From positions 1,061,247 to 1,125,246 of the forward strand of contig CAUYUJ010000336.1 in assembly GCA_963575745.1 (NCBI GenBank): 64,000 nucleotides of DNA, read 5' to 3'. Within the stretch, counting starts at the first letter, position 1. Each line of letters opens with the position of its first letter. The notes under the pieces were generated by a model. That model had not been told where the DNA came from, did no database searches, and worked only from the letters and a program-made list of their open reading frames with translations. Shown in pieces: positions 39,661 to 50,287 of the stretch. A program made the translations under genes and the position numbers. The DNA comes from Prorocentrum cordatum (Eukaryota; Sar; Dinophyceae; Prorocentrales; Prorocentraceae).

Positions 39661-39681
39661 CTTGAGCCAAAATGGCTACGG
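39661..39681 (-). other. Exact DinoSL sequence ahead of gene 1
   Basis: The minus strand reads the full 21-base core, CCGTAGCC followed by ATTTTGGCTCAAG, 50 bases upstream of the gene 1 ATG. A leader encoded in the genome next to a gene indicates that a trans-spliced mRNA was copied back into DNA. Minisatellite begins directly beyond it. Confidence 0.9.
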
Positions 39682-39689
39682 ATGTACAT

Positions 39690-39965
39690 GCTTGTTCTGC
39701 CATGTTCCTGCGTGTTCTGCCGTGCTCCTGTGTGTTCTGCCGTGTTCCTGTGTGCTTTGTCTGTGTTGCCGTGCTCCTGCGAGTTCTGCCGTGCTTCTGC
39801 GTGGTCTGCCGTGTTCCTGCGGTTTATGCCGTGCTCATGTGTATTATGCAGTGCCCTTGTGTGTTCTGCCATTTTCCTACTTCTCCTGCCATGCTCCTGC
39901 GTGTTCTGCCGTGCTCCTGCGTGTTCTGCCGCGTTCCCGTGCGTTCTATCATGCACCTGGGCCTC
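39690..39965. repeat. Minisatellite spacer between genes 1 and 2
   Basis: About 13 units of TGTTCTGCCGTGCTCCTG type, roughly 20-21 bases each. Confidence 0.85.
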
Positions 39966-39971
39966 CCGTGA

Positions 39972-39986
39972 GTTAAAGACGGGGCC
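39972..39986 (-). repeat. Shared 3' tail motif, copy 2
   Basis: GGCCCCGTCTTTAAC in gene sense, at the 3' side of the gene 2 unit. The 3' flank next to it (about 39986-40040) closely matches that of the LINE gene at 46483-46540. Confidence 0.7.
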
Positions 39987-40323
39987 TTCAAGGCAAGCGG
40001 TGGCCAGAAACGCAGACAGGGCCAGACGGGGCCCGCGCCCCCGAAAGATGCTGAGTCCAGAGACACGCCCTCCCAAGAAGGGCCACCTAGGGCCGCCTCT
40101 CGACACGGGCTAGGGAAGGCGGACGGCAAACCACTGGCTCTGGCCCCCAACCCTCCCAAGCCAATCATGCAAACACTGCGAGAACAGAAGCTACGCATGA
40201 TCACAACCCAAGCTCGACTGCATTGCAAATACACCACGTGCACATTCAAATGCAGGAGACATAACCCACTCAACAATCACAGCCCCCCACCTCCAATGGG
40301 GAACAGACGTGCAAGGCGAACCA

Positions 40324-41514
40324 TCACTCAGAAGGCAGTCCGAACACGGAGGGACAAGACGTCTCACAAGGAGCACCACCCACGCTGCTCCAACCACTCC
40401 TCGATTCCAAGCCTGGAGGCAGCGGCGCCCCGCCTGCAGTACCTCCAACGCTCGCTCCTTCATCCGAGGGCGCCTGCACCGCCGCGGAATCAGCTGTGAG
40501 CCCAGCGCGGGCGACGGCCGCTCTCGCGCGCCACCAATCACGAGCCGCGACCTCGCCTCGAGCCCTGGCGCCGCCGCCCCCACGGAAGAGGGCCTGCGGC
40601 GAGGCGTCGAGGTACGCGGCGGCGGCGGCAGCAACGCGTCCAGCAGGTTCGGCAGCTGGCTGCTCCCCAACCGAACAAGAGGTGGCCACGTCGGCCTCGC
40701 CGTCGAGGATCACGCCGTCGGAGCCGGAGCACTCGCCAGCAGCGCGCGGCGGCGCCGCCAGAGCGCCCGCGGCCTGCACGAAGTCCACCTCGCAGTCAAC
40801 CTCCGACACCCCAGGGAAGAGAGGGGAAGGCACGTAGCAATCGCCGATGCTGGCGCCACGCCCAACGCGGGCGCGCCCAGCCAGCTCGAACCCCATGTTA
40901 AGCTGCTGCTGCGCCTCGTCGCACTCATCGACGTCGATTTGGGTCTGCATCACCTGGGCGCCGCCGCCGCCGGCAACGGGGTCAATCCCAGCTGGGGCGA
41001 AGGGCCTCGCAGCCGACCGCAACGCCGTGCGCAGGGCCTCAACTCGGCCAAGCTGCGGCAGCGCCTCCGCCTCGCAAATCTCCACGTGGCACTCGATCTT
41101 GCGCTCTCGCCTCGCCTCCAGCCTGGCGGACCGCTGGGGCCGCCGCAGGGTGAGGTCACGCGCCGACGCAACCCTGACCCCAGGGGCGTCGGCGTGGAGA
41201 GCCACATTCCTCCGCACTGCAACCTCCTGCTCGGGGGCCACTCCCCGCAGCAAGGCCGTCAGCGCGGGCACGATCGCCCCCGGGCGGTCGGCCAGCTCGG
41301 CGTCGCTCACGTAGGGCGCGAAGCACCGCCGAACGGCCTCCAGCTCGCTGCGCAGGGCCGCTGCATCCGCGGGCGCCGCCTTCACTCCTTTGTCCGCTGC
41401 CTCGAGCGCCCGCCTCCGAGCCGCAGAACGTCCCGCGCGCGTCCGCCGCGGCTCGCCGAGGCAAGCGCGTGCAGCGCCAGGGACACTGCCCAGCGCCCCC
41501 GCCCGCGCCATCAT
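40324..41514 (-). CDS. SL-headed tandem gene 2, unknown function (396 aa)
   Basis: The start is the ATG at 41514, the first after the SL relic at 41549-41569. The N-terminal part is Ala/Arg-rich and helical (AALRSELEAVRRCFAPYVSD, DRPGAIVPALTALLRGVA), followed by RREREIEC-like basic sequence and ECHVEICEAEALPQL. The C-terminal half has QTQIDVDECDEAQQQLNMGF and SEVDCEVDFVQAAG, then Ala/Gly-rich sequence. Overall layout and composition resemble genes 1 and 3, but I cannot align it with them in detail, so it may be a distant relative. Same strand and same flanking blocks as its neighbours. No enzyme motif seen. Confidence 0.6.
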   Translation of the reverse strand: MMARAGALGSVPGAARACLGEPRRTRAGRSAARRRALEAADKGVKAAPADAAALRSELEAVRRCFAPYVSDAELADRPGAIVPALTALLRGVAPEQEVAVRRNVALHADAPGVRVASARDLTLRRPQRSARLEARRERKIECHVEICEAEALPQLGRVEALRTALRSAARPFAPAGIDPVAGGGGAQVMQTQIDVDECDEAQQQLNMGFELAGRARVGRGASIGDCYVPSPLFPGVSEVDCEVDFVQAAGALAAPPRAAGECSGSDGVILDGEADVATSCSVGEQPAAEPAGRVAAAAAAYLDASPQALFRGGGGARARGEVAARDWWRARAAVARAGLTADSAAVQAPSDEGASVGGTAGGAPLPPGLESRSGWSSVGGAPCETSCPSVFGLPSE

Positions 41515-41548
41515 GCCCAAGCGCCCGCCGCCGCGCGCCCGAGCCAGG

Positions 41549-41569
41549 CTTAAACCAAAATGGCTACGG
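41549..41569 (-). other. DinoSL relic ahead of gene 2
   Basis: CCGTAGCCATTTTGG is exact; the last bases read TTTAAG instead of CTCAAG. It is 35 bases upstream of the ATG and followed by minisatellite. Confidence 0.85.
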
Positions 41570-41574
41570 ATGTA

Positions 41575-41675
41575 CCTGCTGGTTCTGCCATGATCCTGCG
41601 TGTTCTGCCGTGCTCCTGTGTGTTCTGCCGTGTTCCTGTGTGCTCTGTCTGTGTTGCCGTGCTCCTGCGAATTAC
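41575..41675. repeat. Minisatellite spacer upstream of gene 2
   Basis: Four to five TGTTCTGCCGTGCTCCTG-type units directly follow the SL relic. Confidence 0.8.
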
Positions 41676-41734
41676 TCCGACGGAAGGACCCCACCTGATA
41701 ATCTCTTTAGCTTTCACGGGGGTATCCTCCTGCC

Positions 41735-42320
41735 CCTTCCCTTCTCCCACCTACTCTTGCCTCCTCGTTCTCCTCCTGTCTGCTCCTCCTCCTGCCTCAA
41801 CCCCTGCCTCTTCCTCCTCTTCTTGCCTCCTCCACCTCCTCCCCCTCCCCCTCGTTATGCTTCCTCCCCCCCATTCCCCCTGCCCCTCCTGCCTCCTGCC
41901 TCCTCCTCCTGCTCTCCCTCTCCCTTCTCCTCCTCCTCCTCCTCCTCATCCCCTGTCCTCCTCCTCTCCCTCTCCCTCATCCGCTTCCTCCTCCTCCTCC
42001 TCCTCCTCCTCCTCCTCGTTTCCATATTCCTCCCCCCTCCTCCCCCCCCCTCCTCCTCCTCCTCCTCCTCCTCCTCCTCCTCCTCCTCCTGCCTCCTCCT
42101 TAGGCCTCCTGCCCCCTCCTGGGGCCTCCTGGGGCCTCTTGGGGCCTCCTGGAGCCTTCTGGGCCTTCCGGGACCTACTGGGGCCTCCTCGGGCATTCCT
42201 CCTCCTCCTTTTCCTCCTCGTCCTTCCTCCCCTCAGCCTCTTCCTCTTCCTGCTTTCCTGTCTCGTCCTGCATCATCCCTCCTCCTTTTCCTGGCAATCC
42301 TCCTCCTCCTCCTCGTCCTC
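41735..42320. repeat. (TCC)n polypyrimidine tract
   Basis: Nearly all C and T with long TCC runs (41925-42090), interrupted near 42105-42185 by GGGGCCTCCTGGGG motifs. Confidence 0.9.
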
Positions 42321-42440
42321 GTGCGGAACACGACACAGAGGAAACGCACGACGTGCGTCCCATCCGATACGCGCCGGAGGACGACCCAGAGGAAGCGCGC
42401 GCCGGAGGATGACCCGGAGGAACCACGTGAGCCGCGGGAC

Positions 42441-43935
42441 CCATAGGAAGGCTCCCGCCTGACGCGTCCTCACAATTCACTCACAGACGAGGGTCCAGCT
42501 TGATACTTCTTCCAAATTCAAACCTGAAGAGCCCAAAAGTGACAACAGTTACACGAATCCGATGACCCGCTCGGATTAGTAACATGATCTGCTGGCCCCA
42601 TAGGGAGGGGGCTCCCGCCTGAGACTTCCTCACAATTCACTCACAGACGAGGTTCCCGCTTGGTACTTCCTCCAAATTCAGACCTGAGGAACCCAAAAGT
42701 GACGACAGTTACAGGAATTCCAAGACCCGCTCGGATTAGTAACATGATCTGCGGGCCCCATAGGGAGGGGGCTCCCGCCTCAGACTTGCTCGCAATTGAC
42801 TGACAAACGAGGCTCCCGCCTGATACGTCCTCCAAATTCAAACCTGAGGAGCCCAAAAAAGACGACAGTTACAAGAATCCGATGACCCGCTCGGATTTGT
42901 AACATGATCTGCGGGCCCCATAGGGAGGGGGTTCCCGCTTGAGACTTCCTCACAATTCACTCACAGACGAGGTTCCCGCTTGATACTTCCTCCAAATTCA
43001 GACCTGAAGAGCCCAAAAGAGACGATAGTTACAGGAATCCGATGACCCGCTCAGATTATTAACATGATCCGCGGGCCTCATAGGGAGGGGGCTCCCGCCT
43101 GAGACTTCCTCACAATTCACTCACAGACAAGGTTCCCGCTTGATACTTCCTCCAAATTCAGACCTGAGGAGCCCAAAAGTGACGACAGTTACAGGAATCC
43201 GATGACCCGCTCGGATTAGTAACATGATCCGCGGGCCCCATAGGGAGGGGGCTCCCGCCTGAGACTTCCTCACAATTCATTCACAAACGAGCCTCCCGCT
43301 TGACACTTCCTCCAAATTCAGACCTGAGGAGCCCAAAAGTGACGACGGTTACAGGAATTCCAAGACCCGCTCGGATTAGTAACGTGATCTGCGGGCCCCA
43401 TAGGGAGGGGGCTCCCGCTTCACGCGTCTTGGCAATTCACTCACAGACGAGGGTCCCGCTTGATACCTCTTCCAAATTCAAACCCGAGGAGCCCAAAAGT
43501 GACGACGGTTACAAGAATTCCAAGACCCGCTCGGATTAGTAACATGATCTGCGGGCGCCATAGGGAGGGGGCTCCCGCCTGAGACTTGCTCGCAATTGAC
43601 TGACAAACGAGGCTCCCGCCTGATACTTCCTCCAAATTAACACCTGAGGAGCCCAATAGTGACGACAGTTACAAGAATCCGATGACCCGCTCGGATTAAT
43701 AACATGATCTGCTGGCTCCATAGGGAGGGGGCTCCCGCCTGAGACTTCCTTGCAATTCACTCACAGACGAGGCTCCCGCTTGATACTTCCTCCAAATTCA
43801 GACCTGAGGAGCCCAAACATGACGACAGTTACAAGAATTCCAAGACCCGCTCGGATTAGTAACATGATCTGCGGGCCCCATAGGGAGGGGGCTCCCGCCT
43901 GAGACTTCCTCACAATTCACTCACAGACGAAGTTC
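42441..43935. repeat. 160-bp satellite, 9 full copies in perfect register
   Basis: TAGGGAGGGG begins at 42601, 42761, 42921, 43081, 43241, 43401, 43561, 43721 and 43881, exactly 160 bp apart, with a partial unit from 42444. Each unit contains CTCCCGCCTGAGACTTCCTC, ACAATTCACTCACAGACGAG, CTCCAAATTCAGACCTGAGG and GACCCGCTCGGATTAGTAAC. Copies differ by substitutions only. Confidence 0.95.
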
Positions 43936-43939
43936 CCTT

Positions 43940-43993
43940 TTGGTGGATGATGGTGATGGGATGGTGACGACGGTGTTTGATGATGATATATGG

Positions 43994-44024
<31 letters not shown>

Positions 44025-44285
44025 TGGTCGTGGTGGTGATGATGACGACGTGATGATGATGATGATGGTGGTGATGATGAGTGCTGATGGTGAGTGATCG
44101 TGCGATTATGATGGTAAATGGTGGTGGTGATGATGGGGACGAAGTGGTTAGTCAGCGAGTAGCGATGATGATGATGATGATCGTTCGATGCCGATGATGG
44201 TGAGTGATCGTGCGATGGTGATGGTAATGATGATGGTGATGACGATGATGAGTAGGGAGTGATGGTGATGGTGATGATGATGCGG
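43940..44285. repeat. GAT/GGT trinucleotide tract
   Basis: Mixed GATGATGGT repeats follow directly on the 160-bp satellite; a block with GTGAGTGATCGTGCGAT occurs twice (about 44090 and 44201). Confidence 0.85.
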
Positions 44286-44369
44286 AGGGAGCAAAGAGGA
44301 GCAGAGGAGAGGGAGGAAGACGAGAGATCCTGCGCGGAGGGTGTGCAGAGAAAACAAGAACCCCACTTA

Positions 44370-44570
44370 GGATGCGGGGAAAAACCAGGAGCACGGCATA
44401 ATAGGCCCCAAGACCTGAGGAGCACGGCAGAATAAGCGCCAGGAAAGAAGGAACATTGCTAAACGCGACCACGAGCACGGCGGAATAGACCGCAAGAGCG
44501 AAAGAACACGCCAGGAGAAGAGCAGGAACACGACATAATGGACCCCAAGAATGAAGGAGTATAGCAGGTT
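44370..44570. repeat. Minisatellite GGAGCACGGCAGAATA type
   Basis: Units such as AGGAGCACGGC, ATAATAGGCCCCAAGA and AGCACGGCGGAATAGACCGC match the array at 36990-37560. Confidence 0.75.
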
Positions 44571-44734
44571 TACTCGCGTGGTCATCTAGGGCGATCTTGA
44601 AGGCCTGATTCAAACTCATCCCTTAGGAAAAAGCGCTTCGTCCATCAAGCATGTGAAACGAAATATGCCGTGATCCTGCGTGGTTAAAGGTTAAAGGTTA
44701 AATGCGGGGCATTAAAGGCGAATGATCCTGCGTG

Positions 44735-44761
44735 GTTAAAGTTAAAGTTAAAGACGGGGCC
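44735..44761 (-). repeat. Shared 3' tail motif, copy 3
   Basis: GGCCCCGTC followed by three CTTTAAC-type units in gene sense. A second, more diverged block lies at 44680-44720. Confidence 0.75.
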
Positions 44762-44923
44762 CCGACGGCGGAGGGGAGGAAAGGAAAAGGGGCCGAGGGG
44801 CCTCCAGAGGCAGCGAGCGCCACCCGAGACACGCCCTCCCGAGAGGGGCCGCCTACAGCCGCCTCTCCCCGCGGGGGCCGCGCTGGGCCTCCACCGCGGC
44901 CGCGCCACAAGGCGAGAACAGAT

Positions 44924-46269
44924 CTACATGCAGAATGCAACTGCCCGCCTCACGCACCACTCTTGGGCCGCGTCGCGCAGCGCGGGCCGCGTCGTGCAAC
45001 GCGCGCGGGCCAAGAGACCATCGAGGAGCCGCGCGCGCTCCTCGGCACCTGGACAACCTGCACTGCCGAGGCGGACGCCGAGGGCGCGGGCCTCGGCCCA
45101 GTCCAGGAGTGACTGAACTCCCGACTTCGGCCCCTGGGCCGCACGCGCCACCGCCGCCGCCCAGAAGTCGCCCAGGAACGAAACGAACCCGCACTCCGAG
45201 CCCGAGTGGCCATCGCCCGCGGTGCAGCCGACGGAGTCCGCGACCAGGGGCTCCATGTCGACGGCTTGCTCGATGGCCGAGCCTCCCACGGCCCCTCCGC
45301 GACGTCGTCGCTGACGACGCAACATCCGCCCAGGTGCGGCGCGACGTCGTCGGCATACTCGACGGGCCCACGCGTAGACGGCCTCGAAGAGCCAGTGTCG
45401 CTGGCATCAGCCATGCCGTCCACGCTGGCGCGACCGCCAGCGCCGCGCCCTGCGCGAGCATGTCCCAAGACGGGAGGCAGCGGCGCGCAGCCTGCCCTGT
45501 CCGCAGGGGCCAGGGGCCCGCAGCCCAACGCCTCGACCACCGACTCGGCGGTCGTTACGCAACTCCGCAGGCTGAGGGGGGCGTGCGGCACAGCCCCGCC
45601 CCGCAGCGGCGCGCGCCGCGACCGGCGCGGCAGGGCGCCTGACCGCCGGCGCGCCCGTGGCCCCGCGGGATGGCAGGGCTCCGCGGCGGGCTCGGCGACG
45701 CAGACCTCGACAGCGACGTCGCTCCCCCACGCCGCGCCCACGCTCTCCAGCTCGTCCTGCCCCGCCATGCCCCCGAGCCCCGCCGCCGGGCTCCGCTCGA
45801 GGACAGAAAGGCCCGAGCCGACGTCGCCCTCGCCGTCGCCAATGCTCGGCGCGGGCGGAACCTGCGCAGGCCCTGCAGCCAACTGCGCCTCGAGGTCGAT
45901 CGCCAAGATCGCACCAGGAGGAAGCAGCTGCGTCGCCTCGGGCACGGGCCGCAGCCGCGCCTGCCCAGGCGGCGGGGCGCGCCGCGCCCAGTTCCCCAAG
46001 GCGAGGTCCTCCAGCGCCTCCTGGAGGCCGCCCTTGACCCCGAGGGCCCGCGCGGCCGCGATCGTCTCCCCGAACTTGGGAGCGTGGGCGCCCGCGCGGT
46101 CGGCGAGCTGCCAGCGAGCCTCCAGGGAACGGCGGAGGGCGGCCGAACGCCGCGCCAGCGCCGCCGCCCGCGATTCCCCGATGGCACGCCGATGCTCCCG
46201 CCGCAGCCGCCGCGCAAGCGCGCGGGCGGAGGCTGCCGCCCAGGTTGCCCCGCATCCAGAATGCCCCAT
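44924..46269 (-). pseudogene. SL-headed tandem gene 3, near-copy of gene 1 with a frameshift
   Basis: The ATG at 46269 starts MGHSGCGATWAAASARALA, matching gene 1 residue by residue with scattered changes. Around 45288-45300 it lacks one base found in gene 1 (CACGGCCCC here, CACGGGCCCC there). The original frame then changes: the first frame ends at 44950 with different sequence, while the gene-1-like C-terminus (DSVGCTAGDGHSGSE, SLLDWAEARALGVRLGSAGC) continues in another frame to 44924. Either this copy lost a base or gene 1 gained one. It sits between the shared tail (44735-44761) and an SL relic (46321-46342). Confidence 0.65.
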
Positions 46270-46320
46270 GGCCGCGAGCGAGCGCGCGCGCGCCCGAGGG
46301 CCTGCCGCCAGCCAGGCTCG

Positions 46321-46342
46321 CTTTGAGCCAAAATGGCTACGG
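46321..46342 (-). other. DinoSL relic ahead of gene 3
   Basis: Matches the 21-base core with one extra A before the final AG-end (CTCAAAG). It lies 51 bases upstream of the ATG, as in gene 1. Confidence 0.88.
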
Positions 46343-46462
46343 AATGATCCTGTGTGGTCTGCCGTGCCCCTGCGTGGTCTGCGGTCTGCCGTGTTCCTGT
46401 GTGTTCTGCGGTGCTCCTGTGCATTATGCCGTGCTCTTGCGTGTTCTGCCATGTTCTTACTT

Positions 46463-46483
46463 GTCAAAGTTAAAGACGGGGCC
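46463..46483 (-). repeat. Shared 3' tail motif, copy 4
   Basis: GGCCCCGTCTTTAACTTTGAC in gene sense, at the 3' end of the LINE-derived gene at 46640-48055. A minisatellite spacer (46345-46460) separates it from gene 3. Confidence 0.7.
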
Positions 46484-46639
46484 TTCAAGGCAAGTGGCGG
46501 CCAGACAAACGCGGACAGGGCCAGGCGGGGCCCGCGTTCCCGAGAGAAGCCGAGTCCCAAACGAGCACCGAGGGCGACGGAAGCCCACTCACCAAGGGGA
46601 GCAGCTGGCGCGAGCCTCACCGATGCACAACTTTCACTC

Positions 46640-48055
46640 ACTCACGGTCGGATCGCCGCGGCGCGCCAGACGGCGGCGCACCCTGCGGTCCTCCAGGACG
46701 TCGACTGCTGCATTGGCCGCGGCGGCGAGCTCCTCCTTGGTGACCCGTAGGCTCCGAGGAGCCCAGCTCTCGCCGCGGCTGGGCGCCGCAGAGGCTGGCT
46801 TGCGACGGCCGCTGCGACGGGCGCAACCGCTGGGGCCTCGCCGAGGCCCTCCGCCACCTCAGGCTCCGCGGCCGCCGCTGGGGGGCTGCCCGCGCTGCTC
46901 GCATCGGCCGAGGAGTCGACCGCTGGCTCCGCTGCGATGCCAAGCCACTCCAGGTACCGCTCCTGCGCATGCTCTGGCACCGGCCCCTGCAAGCGCAGTG
47001 CAGGGATGCCCTCTGCTTTCAGTATGTGCCTGGCAGCTCGTGACCCCATCCTGCCTCCTGCCTCCTGGATGGAGTCCCCGTAGCCACAGGCTGCGCTGGT
47101 TCCTGCCCCCCTCGTCGGCCTTGTCGCCTGGGCACCGCTCCTTGAGGCGAGGCCTCACCCCTGAGCGGCCGCCCAGCGTCATGTAGGCGCCGCACTTGGA
47201 ACACGCTACGAGCTCTTGGGTGTCCTCACCTTCTCCAACACAGGCGTAGGACAGGGCGTGTCCCATGATGCTGAAGGCTACAGCGCTGGCCGAGAGGGCG
47301 ACCGAGCTGCTGCCAGTCGAGCGAGCGCTCTCCAGGCGTGGCCGCTTGGCCATCGGCCCAGCGCCAACAGCATCCTCTGCCGCCTGAGACGCCTCGGCGG
47401 CGGCGAACCGCACCTGGCGCCGCTCAACAGCAGGAAGGAACCCTTCGCAACCCTTGGCCGCGATGCCTTGCCAGATGATGGCGGCTCGACAGATCCAGCG
47501 CCCGAGTTCCTGCATGATCTCCGCCAGCGCATGGTGTTCGCCAACCGTCTGCCTGTCCACTGCATGCATCTGGGCACCCATCTTGGCGAGGCGGTCTGCA
47601 TGCTCGTTGCCGCGCCTCTGGGCCTCCGTCAGGAGCCCGTCGAGCACCGCTTGCCTCGAACAGTGGGCTCGCACCTTCTTCACCTCGAAAGTGCATGGCT
47701 CGAAGGCCGCCGGGATCCTGCTCCACAGGTGGGCGTTAACCCTGCTGGGCGCCGTGGCGTACGCACGCCGTCTCCGCAGGCAGGTCACTGTGGATCTGCA
47801 ATCGATGTTGACCTCCTCCACCGCTGGCCCCGCGAAGGTGGTGAGCATCCAGACAGCGAGGTCCTCGCCGTCCTTGGCCGCTTGCTGCGGGCAGAGGTCT
47901 CGCCTGACGGTGGCGTACACCCTTGCGACAAGGTTGCCGTCGTCGTCGCACTGCGCAATGGCCAAGCCCGCACGGCGCAAGGCGCCGAACTGCGGCTCGA
48001 GCGCCGAACCATCGAGGTACAGCTTACCGTTGAGCCTATCATCGGCTGGCCTCAT
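46640..48055 (-). pseudogene. LINE RNase H and zinc-finger C-terminal region
   Basis: A 398-codon frame (46859-48055) begins with an RNase H fold: KLYLDGSALEP gives the first Asp, VNIDCRSTVTCL a second, and RRGNEHADRLAKMGA the terminal Asp loop. A linker follows, then a zinc-binding segment CSKCGAYMTLGG...RLKERC. Near 47050 the coding sense changes frame (MGSRAARHILKAEGIPALRL) and continues to about 46640. The frame is also open upstream of the ATG (LPAPEPPQGRRTDA), as expected for a longer ORF2, but no reverse transcriptase is present. This is a 5'-truncated, frameshifted non-LTR retrotransposon, or an RNase H gene derived from one. Confidence 0.75.
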
Positions 48056-48129
48056 GGCGTCAGTGCGGCGACCCTGCGGTGGCTCTGGCGCGGGCAGCCA
48101 GCAGCGGGCAAAATTCTCGCCTGAGCGCT

Positions 48130-48840
48130 CGCCATGGGCCCGCGCTCGCTCAGCACACCGCTTCAGGATGATGTCTCGAGCGAAACGCTTGTTTGTGTTA
48201 AACGCGATGTCGCGGAAATCTCATTTTTGTCAGGGTGTTTCACGCGAAATCGCCATCCCGAGGAATCCGCTAAGCCTTGTACACCGTGCAATCCGCCACC
48301 CCCTAGAATTAAGAGATCTGTTACTCATATGAGGAGGATTCAGCCAAAACGTCCAGCTCGCTTCTCGTTCCTCGAAGACGCTTCCCGTCAAATGCCAATA
48401 CGTCCAAAAATATCAACACCGATCCTCCCCGGGAACGCCGCGCGCGCCGCATTCCCGTGCGCGCGCACGTCCGGCGAGGGAACCGCTATCGGCGGGCGCC
48501 GCCGGAGCTCCCAAGGGCGGCCCGCGGCGGAACTACAGGGCGAACGCCGCCTCGGTTCCCGCATGTCCTCCACATCCCTCCCCCCCCACCGGTGTCATTC
48601 TAGCACCGCGCAGGGAAATACATTCCAAGGAGGAATTTTCGCCGAACGATAACTTTAGCACCGTGCCAAACAGCAGAAAATCCGCCGACCCTGTCGGCGT
48701 GTGTGAGGGGCTTCTCCGTTCGACTCGTCGTCTCCGTCGTTTCCGTTCTCCCCCTCCCAGGGTTCTCCTCCTCAAGCGCGCTATCCAAAGCGAAATTAAA
48801 CGACGTCGTAGTGGAGTCGAAGGGAAGCCCCTTCCCTTTG
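48130..48840. other. No gene seen
   Basis: Mixed sequence with short frames only; CTCGAGCGAAACG-like motifs at 48170 resemble those near 37920. Confidence 0.5.
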
Positions 48841-48929
48841 ATCCCTTCCCCGCAGGGGGGGGGAGGGGGGGGGGCCCGGGGCAGATACGACGCCCGCCGG
48901 GGCGCACTTTCCTCGAGCGGGCACGCACG

Positions 48930-49315
48930 GGATGCACTTCCTCCTCCTCCTGGTCCTCCTCCTCCTCCTTTTCCTCCTCCTCCTCCTCCTCCTGCTCCTC
49001 TCCTCCTTCTCCTCCTCCTCCTCCTCCTCCTCCTCCTCCTCCTCCTCCTCCCGCAGAGGCGTCCCGGGAGCGGGCCCCGAGTCAAAATACCACCCCCCTA
49101 GGGCGCATTTTCCTCGAGCGGGCACGCCCGAGATGCACTTCTTCCTCTTCCGGGAGCACGTCCCAAGTCAGAATATCACACTCCCGGGGCGCACTTTCTT
49201 CGAGCGGGCACACAAAGGATGCACTTCCTCCTCCTCCTCCTCCTCCTCCTCCTCCTCCGCTCCTCCTCCTTTTCCTCCTCCTCCTCCTCCGCTTCCTCCC
49301 CCCACTCCTAGGCCT
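48930..49315. repeat. (TCC)n tract with GCGCACTTTCCTCGAGCGGG repeats
   Basis: (TCC)n runs (48935-49050, 49225-49300) are separated by a unit containing GGGGCGCA(C/T)TTTCCTCGAGCGGGCACG and GATGCACTTC at 48899, 49098 and 49188, spaced about 90-200 bases. Confidence 0.8.
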
Positions 49316-49385
49316 TTCGATCAGGGTCGGCGGCACAGGCCGTCAGGCCTCTCCAATATACCCCCCCAGGCTTGTTTCAAACTAT

Positions 49386-49575
49386 TGCTCTCGCCTTAGC
49401 GCCGCGCGAATTCGTTTCAAAAAGTTGCGCGAGCTTCACGGATTGAGGGAGGCTCGTTTTCAAAATGTAGCTATCGCCTGAGCGCCGAGCGAATGTTTCC
49501 TTTTTTCGTTCAAAACATGTGCACGGCTCGATTTCAGAACCAAGCTCTCGCCTTAGCGCCGCGCGCTTACGCTAT
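49386..49575. repeat. CTCTCGCCTTAGCGCCGCG repeat, second locus
   Basis: Three units near 49388, 49470 and 49545 match the family at 33230-33580. Confidence 0.7.
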
Positions 49576-49629
49576 AAACATTGGCACGGGTTCCACGGAT
49601 TGAGGGTTGGGCGGCATCCTGAAGGTCTC

Positions 49630-50210
49630 TTGGGGCATCTCGGGGGCCTCCAGGGCAGTTAAAAACGCATCGTGCGACCTCTTGGGGGCCTCGTGGGGCC
49701 TGTTGGGGGCTTCCTGGGGGCCTCTTGAGGGCATCTTGGGGCGGAGAGCTTGATTTTTCAGTTCGCGTTCCCTCTTTTGGGCCCCTCTTGGGGCCTTCTT
49801 GGGACCCTCTTGCGCCGTCTGGGGCGGCTCTGGGGCGTCTCGGGGCTCTCTTGGGCCGTCTTGGGGCCCTCTTGGGGGCCTCTTGGGCCGTCTTGGAGCG
49901 GTTTTGGGAGCCTTTTGGGCGGTGCTCTAGCGCTGGAAACACGAAACAGCGAGAATGGAAACAAAGATTGGAAAACTGAAAATCAAAGATTTTGCCCTCT
50001 TGGGGCGCTCTTGGGCGGCACCTCAAAGGCCTCTCGGGGCGTCTTGGGGGCCTCCGGGGCAGTTTGAAACGTATCGTGCGTCGCCAGAGACACCTAGACG
50101 GCGTCTTGGGGGTGTCTCGAGACCGTCTGGGGCCGCCGGACTTGCTGTCTGAGGGCTCCCCGGGCCGACTGTAGGCCTCCCAGAGTCGGGCCGGCGCGCT
50201 GGGCCCCACA
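49630..50210. repeat. CTTGGGG-rich repeat array, second locus
   Basis: Same CTCTTGGGG/CGTCTTGG motifs as 2590-3790, with an embedded AAAATCAAAGATTTT block near 49978 matching the AAATCAATGATTT blocks there. Confidence 0.75.
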
Positions 50211-50287
50211 TTTGAGGTCGTGGTCCCGGCCCTGGGCCCCCGGACCCGGTCCCCCGTTAATGTATGTATGTGTATATATACACACAC

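Noticed and set aside
42441-43935. CRISPR-like array
   Set aside because: Units are 160 bp and repeated throughout, with no alternation of repeat and unique spacer; the genome is eukaryotic.
44950-46750. Long plus-strand ORFs (up to 514 codons) over genes 1 and 3
   Set aside because: High GC content opens all frames; the SL relics and the conservation between copies favour the minus strand.
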